Assembly: GCA_030248065.1 (NCBI GenBank)
Contig: JASAMV010003251.1
Coordinates: 62,001-126,000 of the forward strand
From: Rhynchonema sp. JSB1_4
Lineage: Eukaryota > Nematoda > Chromadorea > Monhysterida > Xyalidae
Length of the DNA stretch: 64,000 nt
Direction: 5' to 3'
Numbering within the stretch: the first letter of the stretch is position 1; every line of letters starts with the position of its first letter. Shown here piece by piece: positions 58,690 through 64,000 of this stretch. The notes beneath the pieces were generated by a model. The model ran no database searches. It saw nothing but the letters and a program-made list of their open reading frames with translations, and was not told the DNA's origin. Both the position numbers and the translations under genes were made by a program.

Positions 58690-59507
58690 AAAAACCAGAG
58701 GTCGCGGCCCGGCCCGGCCCGAGCCCCCAAATCTCCGGCCCGGCCCGGCCCGGCCCGACCCGTACCCCCAAATCTCCGGCCCGGCCCGGCCCGAACCCCC
58801 AAATCTCCGGCCCGGCCCGGCCCGAATTTTTTGGCTCAGATTTTAACCCAATTTTTGTCATAATTTTTGCGATTTTTTTGAACCTATTTTTTTGGTTGAA
58901 AACAATGGTGTTGCAGGGGGTGGGGGTACCCCCTAGGTACAGTAGGTAGGTAGGTTGACGCTCCATCCTGGTACACTAGGTAGGTCGCCGCCCGGCGGCT
59001 AGTACAGTAAGTTGCGATTTTTGGCTCAAAATGGTATATAAAATCGGTACTTTTCACTCCAAATAGGCGATAAATCGCCGCGCTACGCGCGAAATTAGCG
59101 TTTTAGAGCACATTTTCTTCAAAATTTCAATGTTCCCCCTTAGCCCGGCCGGTACAGTAGGTAGGTTGCCGTCCCACATTTTTGGTGGTACCGTAGGTTG
59201 CCGCCCCGCCTGGGTAGCTACACCACTGGTTGAAAATACATTGTTTTCCATGAAATGGTCGTCAGATAGAGACAATACTGATCACTTGCTTGCCGAATCC
59301 GTCAGAAATTTTAGTATTTTTGACAAAAAAATCCCTACTTTTTCAGTAAAATAAGTCACTTCAGAAGCTTCGGGCCGGGGTGCCCGGCCCGGCCCGGCCC
59401 GACCCTCCAAATCTCCGGCCCGGCCCGGCCCGGCCCGAGCCAAAAGCCCAAAATCGCGGCCCGGCCCGGCCCGAGGTCGGGCCGGCCCGATTGCGACCTC
59501 TGGTAAA
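58690..59507. repeat. CGGCCCGGCCCG-ended inverted element
   Basis: CCAGAGGTCGCGGCCCGGCC at the left and GGCCCGATTGCGACCTCTGG at the right. Subterminal CGGCCCGGCCCG / CCAAATCTCCGGCCC tandem arrays lie inside both ends. The middle has TACAGTAGGTAGGTTG repeats. Confidence 0.75.
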
Positions 59508-59514
59508 AACCTGA

Positions 59515-60110
59515 ATACAAATACAGCCCCCCCCCGGCGAGCCCCCTCATAATACAGCCCCCGAAAGGGGTCAGTGAATTAATAGAGCCCCCCGAAATGG
59601 AGCCCCCCTTCTGGTTTTTACGGTAGACGGACGCGGACGGCCGATGATGAATGACAAAATTTGTTTTGTGTTACCGTAAAAACCTAAATAGAAGGGGGGG
59701 CTCTATTAACTCACTGACCCCATTTTGGGGGGGCTCTATTACGGGGGGCTCTATTCCGGGGGGCCTCTATTAATTCACTGACCCGAACCTGAAAAATTGT
59801 TCCCAGAAATACCCCACAAAAACCCCTAAAAAGAGGTTTGAAAGGATGTTTTTTCGATTGTAATCGCATTTATTCGTGTCTATTCGTCAATAGGAGGCGC
59901 ATTATGTGCTCTGAACGAACAACAAACGTGCATAAAGGTACCTGTACACCACTATCAAGCCTTAATACACTACAGTATAGGGGATGTTACTTAGGGGGGG
60001 GCTCTATTCCGGGGGGGCCTCTATTAATTCACTGACCCCTTTTTGGGGGGCTGTATTACGGGGGGCTCTATTCCGGGGGGGGCTGTATTTAGGTTTTTAC
60101 GGTAGTTAAA
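59515..60110. repeat. GGGGGGCTCTATTAATTCAC repeats
   Basis: Blocks reading GGGGCTCTATT, TTAATTCACTGACCCC and TTTTTACGGTA recur in both orientations, with related pieces at about 55785-55915 and 60775-60800. Several elements appear stacked just before MGRN1-like exon 1. Confidence 0.7.
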
Positions 60111-60181
60111 TTCTCCGAAGAGGATCTTTTTTCATTTTCTTTTACTCACAGGTTACTGCGGCATTATTCCTGCTTTCCATC

Positions 60182-63100
60182 ATGGGCAATTTGGTGACCA
60201 ATGCAACGCGATCGGCCGATGACGATTATCAGCATTCGCCGCCCGCCGCCCCCAATGTTGATGTTTATCGATATCCGGCCAAAACACACGATGGCTCGTA
60301 TTTCGGCGCGCATTTCATCATGGGCGGCGAGCGATTCGAGATTATGCAACCGGAATCGTTCCTGTTCGGCGAAAGCACCGATCTCAACTGGATTGGACCG
60401 AATGCCGTGCCGGTGCGTTGAAGGAAAGGGCGACTTTTTGCAGATGCAGAGGTCTCACTCTGACTCAACTCAATCGTTCACGGACGTCAGAGGCCATATT
60501 GTTGCATCCACCTCCAGCAGAGGTGGGAATCGGTCGTCTCCCTCTGTTCGAGTCCGCCCCGTCCGTCCGGGCCGGGCTGAGGCTCGTTCGGTCCAGACTG
60601 TCGAGGGGCGGGCGGGCCGGGTGGCCGGCGGGGTCGCCTTCAGCTGTTTGAGGCCTAGGTATTTAAAACGACTTTGTAACATAGGTTCGAACCCCGATGA
60701 AAATTTTTCACCATTTTCAGACGAAAAACACATTTTCTGGGAGAAATAAATTGCCGGTAATTTTCCGGGTACCTACCGTAAAAACCTAAATACAGTTTTT
60801 ACCTCATTTTTTGGCCAAAATCACAGAAACAGTGTTTTTTCGCCTTTTTGGGTGACCAACGCCTCCGGTCCCAACCCCGCATCATACTTACCTCCCACAC
60901 ATGGGCCTGCCACTGCACTGATGGAAGCTAAACCGAAAAAAACCTGGACCGTTTTTTGAACCGAAAATAAATTTTTGTGAAAAAAACCGGCCCAAATTTT
61001 CCCCGGACTTCCCCAATGATGGCGTTATTGGACCCCATTTTTTCAACTTTTTTGAGAGCAAAATGTGCGGTGCGGAGTGCTATTGAAAGCACAAAACCTC
61101 TAAAATCCAGTGTCTTTACCAGACGGTTTCGATGTATTGAATTTAAGAGCAAGTTTTGAAGTCAAAGTAGCCCACACCTGTGATTTAGCCCTATGCAGTG
61201 TAGTGGCAGGCAGATGGTTGCAAGGTACCCTTGGGGGGGGATGGATCCAGATGGTTGCAAGGTACCCCCTACCCAGCCTCCAGAAAATTGCAAGGTACCC
61301 CTGGGGTCCGAAAAAAGGGTGTTTTTTGCATGCTTTTTTCTGCAAAATTGGCCGAAAAAAATGGTACTTTTTTGCATTTTGGCCGAAAATTTGCCCAAAA
61401 TAGCTATTATATGGAGGTTTGCGCGCGGAGCGCGCGATTTTTGGGGTTTTGAGGTCGAAAAACACCCATTTTTGCCTATAAAAACCATAAATTTATGGTT
61501 GCAAGGTACCCTCCGGGGTGGTTGCAAGGTACCTACCCTTCCCCCCATCCCCCCCCCCCCAAGGGGTGGTTGCAAGGTACCTACTCCTTAGGGGGGGAAA
61601 GCCCCCCCCCCCCCCCCCCCCCCAGTCACTACACTGGCCCTATGTACTGGAAATTTATCCTCTGATTCTTTGTCGTTTTTTTCCAAAAATGTAAAAAACG
61701 TTTCTTTCGCAGCTATATAACAGCGCAGATCTTTGTTGGAAACATTTGGTCTTTTTTCCAAGAAATCGTCACAATGTCTTTTCTTAGATTTTTGTGATAC
61801 CGGACCTTTCCGATCCCCCAATTTTCGGCCCCGCTGCGTGGTCCAACACTGAAAACCGGGCCGGTTGTGATAAGATCTCTGCTTTTTTGGCCTATCGATC
61901 GATCATAAAAAAATTTCGTGCATGTTGTGTTCATTTTTTTAGTATCCATACCCGCCAAGCCGATCTGCGGAACCGGTGCGTAGTCTGAACTGCCTGGTGA
62001 ATGTACGACGAGACTCGATCAAATTTGTTCGGTGGGTTTTTCTGCTTTTTGCTTTTTTGTGCTGTGGGTGCTAATCGATCGTGAACTTTCTTGACCAAAT
62101 TTAGCAGTTTCAGTGGTGTCGTTGGGAAATCAAAAATTCTGGATACCGGATATCCAAAATCCTAAATTTTCTGATACCTACCGGATGCCCAAAATAAAAA
62201 ATCTCGGACACCACAGGGGGTTGCCCCCAAAATAAAAAAAACCTTGGACACCCACGGGCGTTGTTCAAAAAGGTGAAGTTTCGTAGAGGAAAATTGAGCA
62301 AAATCGTACTGAAAACGTAAAAATGGCCATTTTAGGGGTTGCGCTTGCATAGGCAAGCGAGCATTTTTGAGGTAAAAATGGTCAATGTTCACGGTTTTTG
62401 GAAAATTTTTGGCGTAGGATACCCGTGGACAAAAGTCAGGACACCGGATACCCTTGCGTGAAAGAATCCAGATACCGGATTGACCCCCTTCTCCCAACGA
62501 CATCAATGAGCAGCTTCCTGGCCACTAAATTTCTTGAAAAACTAGTAAAGCTTTCAAAGTTGGTGGCCTAAAAGTTGCCAAGTTTTTGTACCAAGGCCAG
62601 AAAAGCTAGTAAATTGGCAGTTCAGCGATCTAAATCCACTAAACTTTCATTTTTTCACGCTTTCAACTGGTAGCCCATTTTCAGGTGTTTTTTTTGTTTT
62701 CCAAATTTCATTTGATTTTGCAGTATTGACGATGCGACAGCTGCGGTGTCACCAACTAGCACACTGCCCCCTGACCACTCGTCATGCAGTGCTACCATCG
62801 AGGCCCCCCAGTCAAGTGACCCACCGTTGCCAAGTCCTCTCACTGGCGTTTCCTCTGAAGACAAGGCACCAGCGCCGAAAGAGCCACCGCCGACACCGAC
62901 CCCCTCCCTTGCGGGAACGCTGCGAGCGAAACTTCATTCGGCCGCCAAGAAACACTCGCTGACGCGCAGTAGCAGTCAGAATGAGGACGAGTCCTGTGCC
63001 ACTTCGTCCACGAGTCTGGCTGCGTCGGTGGGTGGATTTGATTGCTTGACGCATTTTTGCTACTTTCTCCTACCATTTTTGTTACATCTAAAGTTTGACA

Positions 63101-63907
63101 TATTAGGTACAAGTTGCACCTAGTAAATTTTGAAAAAAAACTATGACTCAAACATATTCCACTGGCAACTACCGCAGCCAGCATCTGTTTTTAGAATCAG
63201 AACCGCAGAAAGGGCGCTGGATATTCGATAACGCCTGTAAAATCGCAATCACATTTCAGACGGTGCCCTGTAAATACAAGATTGAGTTCACGGTTGACTG
63301 TGATTGTGAGTGCGATGTGACCGTGTATTTCTTCGCCTACGAAGTCTGCACCCCGAATGCGCTCAGACCGTTGTTGTGAGTTTTGAATTATTATTTTCGC
63401 TTTCGTTCTATTTTTTGTTAATTTTCTCTTCCAAAACATCAGATTCTCTTCGAAACTGCCCCATTTGACGTCACAAACCTACCATTTTCAAACCGGTGCC
63501 AATCAGACGATGCAGACGGACGATGCTCCATTTGAACCCGGATTGTACAACGCTAAGCAGGTGTGGCTTCCATGTTTCTAAATCTAAAAAAAGTGGAATT
63601 GGTGCCTTTAATTCAAAAACTGCGAAAATTTTCAGTTACTGAACGATAATCAGACATTTGCTTGCGTGATCGATTGTGTCGCAACGAACGCGCATCAATC
63701 GCAAGTTAGATTTTCTGGGTTAAAAATTTCAATTGAAGAGAAAACTTTATTAAATGCATTCAGGCGACAATGTGCATCGTTGAACGGTCGGCCGAGGGTC
63801 ATGGTTTTGTACTTAAACCGTGCAGACAAAAACTGTGTGTGGACGGACTCGTGTACTTGTTGCAGGAAATGTATGGCATTGAGAATAAAAATGTGACTGA
63901 CCACGCG
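60182..63907 (+). CDS. Mahogunin-type E3 ubiquitin ligase (MGRN1/RNF157-like), 5' part
   Basis: Exons: 60182-60412, about 62724-63030, 63260-63375, 63443-63560, 63636-63704 and 63764-63907, running on past the window. The protein starts MGNLVTNA, an N-myristoylation-type start as in MGRN1. Then come YRYPAKTHDGSYFGAHFIMGGE and SFLFGESTDLNWIGPNAVP, the diagnostic MGRN1 N-terminal block. Later exons give YKIEFTVDCDCECDVTVYFFAYEV, then FSSKLPHLTSQTYHFQTG, and VYLLQEMYGIENKN, which directly precedes the RING in mahogunins. The RING itself lies beyond the right edge. MGRN1 ligases act in endosomal trafficking and quality control. Between the first block and YKIEF the exon at 62724 adds a Pro/Ser-rich stretch of about 100 residues. 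It needs phase 2 on its left while 60412 ends in phase 0, so at least one small exon between 60412 and 62724 is missing. Confidence 0.85.
61205..61620. repeat. GGTTGCAAGGTACC repeats ending in a poly-C run
   Basis: The motif ATGGTTGCAAGGTACC(C) occurs about six times between 61215 and 61582, followed by a run of about 25 C. Lies in the MGRN1-like gene's intron. Confidence 0.75.
62113..62505. repeat. TGTCGTTGGGAAATC inverted element
   Basis: GTGGTGTCGTTGGGAAATCA at the left and TTCTCCCAACGACATCA at the right; GATACCGGAT-type repeats inside. The same left end, GGTGTCGTTGGGAAATCA, occurs alone at about 54958-54976. Confidence 0.65.
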
Positions 63908-64000
63908 GTGAGTTTGTTTCACGAAAACATTCATGTTTTGTTTTTCTGGTTTTAATTTTATCCTGAATGTTTGTCGAGCGTCCGTCTATACCATAGCAAG

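Noticed and set aside
1..64000. CRISPR arrays, bacterial operons, rRNA genes
   Set aside because: None present. The direct repeats seen are minisatellites or transposon ends, and all genes have spliceosomal introns.

Overview
This is a nematode nuclear genome window. The strongest taxonomic evidence is a four-exon major sperm protein (MSP) gene at 56.3-56.9 kb, a family known in this form from nematodes. An innexin, an anion-type Cys-loop receptor, short GT-AG introns and many palindromic DNA transposon remnants fit that assignment. I cannot name the species.

Layout. (1) From the left edge to 33.85 kb the plus strand carries the 3' part of one giant secreted gene of about 20 consecutive CUB domains. 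It looks cubilin-like: no transmembrane segment follows the last CUB, and the 5' end lies outside the window. Its introns are filled with MITE-type palindromes, tandem repeats and an A/T-only tract. One 4-kb intron holds a separate small secreted-peptide gene on the opposite strand (17.0-17.5 kb). (2) From 34.6 to 38.6 kb there is a cluster of small putatively secreted, cysteine-bearing peptides: a three-exon minus-strand peptide, a plus-strand ORF with a CS-alpha-beta-like cysteine pattern, and a minus-strand single-granulin peptide. (3) From 39.7 to 46.7 kb lies a ten-exon innexin gene on the plus strand. Its first intron contains about 23 copies of a 30-bp tandem repeat. (4) From 47.4 to 53.9 kb or beyond, on the minus strand, is a Cys-loop ligand-gated ion channel with all four membrane segments. 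One intron carries a complete 1.2-kb hAT-type element with an 8-bp target duplication and a relic transposase C-terminus. (5) From 56.3 kb on the plus strand come the MSP gene, a small lysine-rich protein gene (57.4-58.3 kb) and the 5' part of a mahogunin (MGRN1/RNF157-like) E3 ligase gene, cut by the right edge before its RING domain.

How the genes relate. These are independent eukaryotic transcription units, not an operon. The innexin and the receptor converge tail to tail: the innexin stop at 46.74 kb and the receptor stop at 47.38 kb are about 650 bp apart. Most of the non-coding DNA is short inverted-repeat elements in at least ten families, several nested inside one another.

Method and limits. 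Exon borders were set by hand from GT/AG sites, reading phase and protein-family resemblance. Where phases matched exactly across introns I am fairly sure; weak spots are stated entry by entry. No database search was possible.
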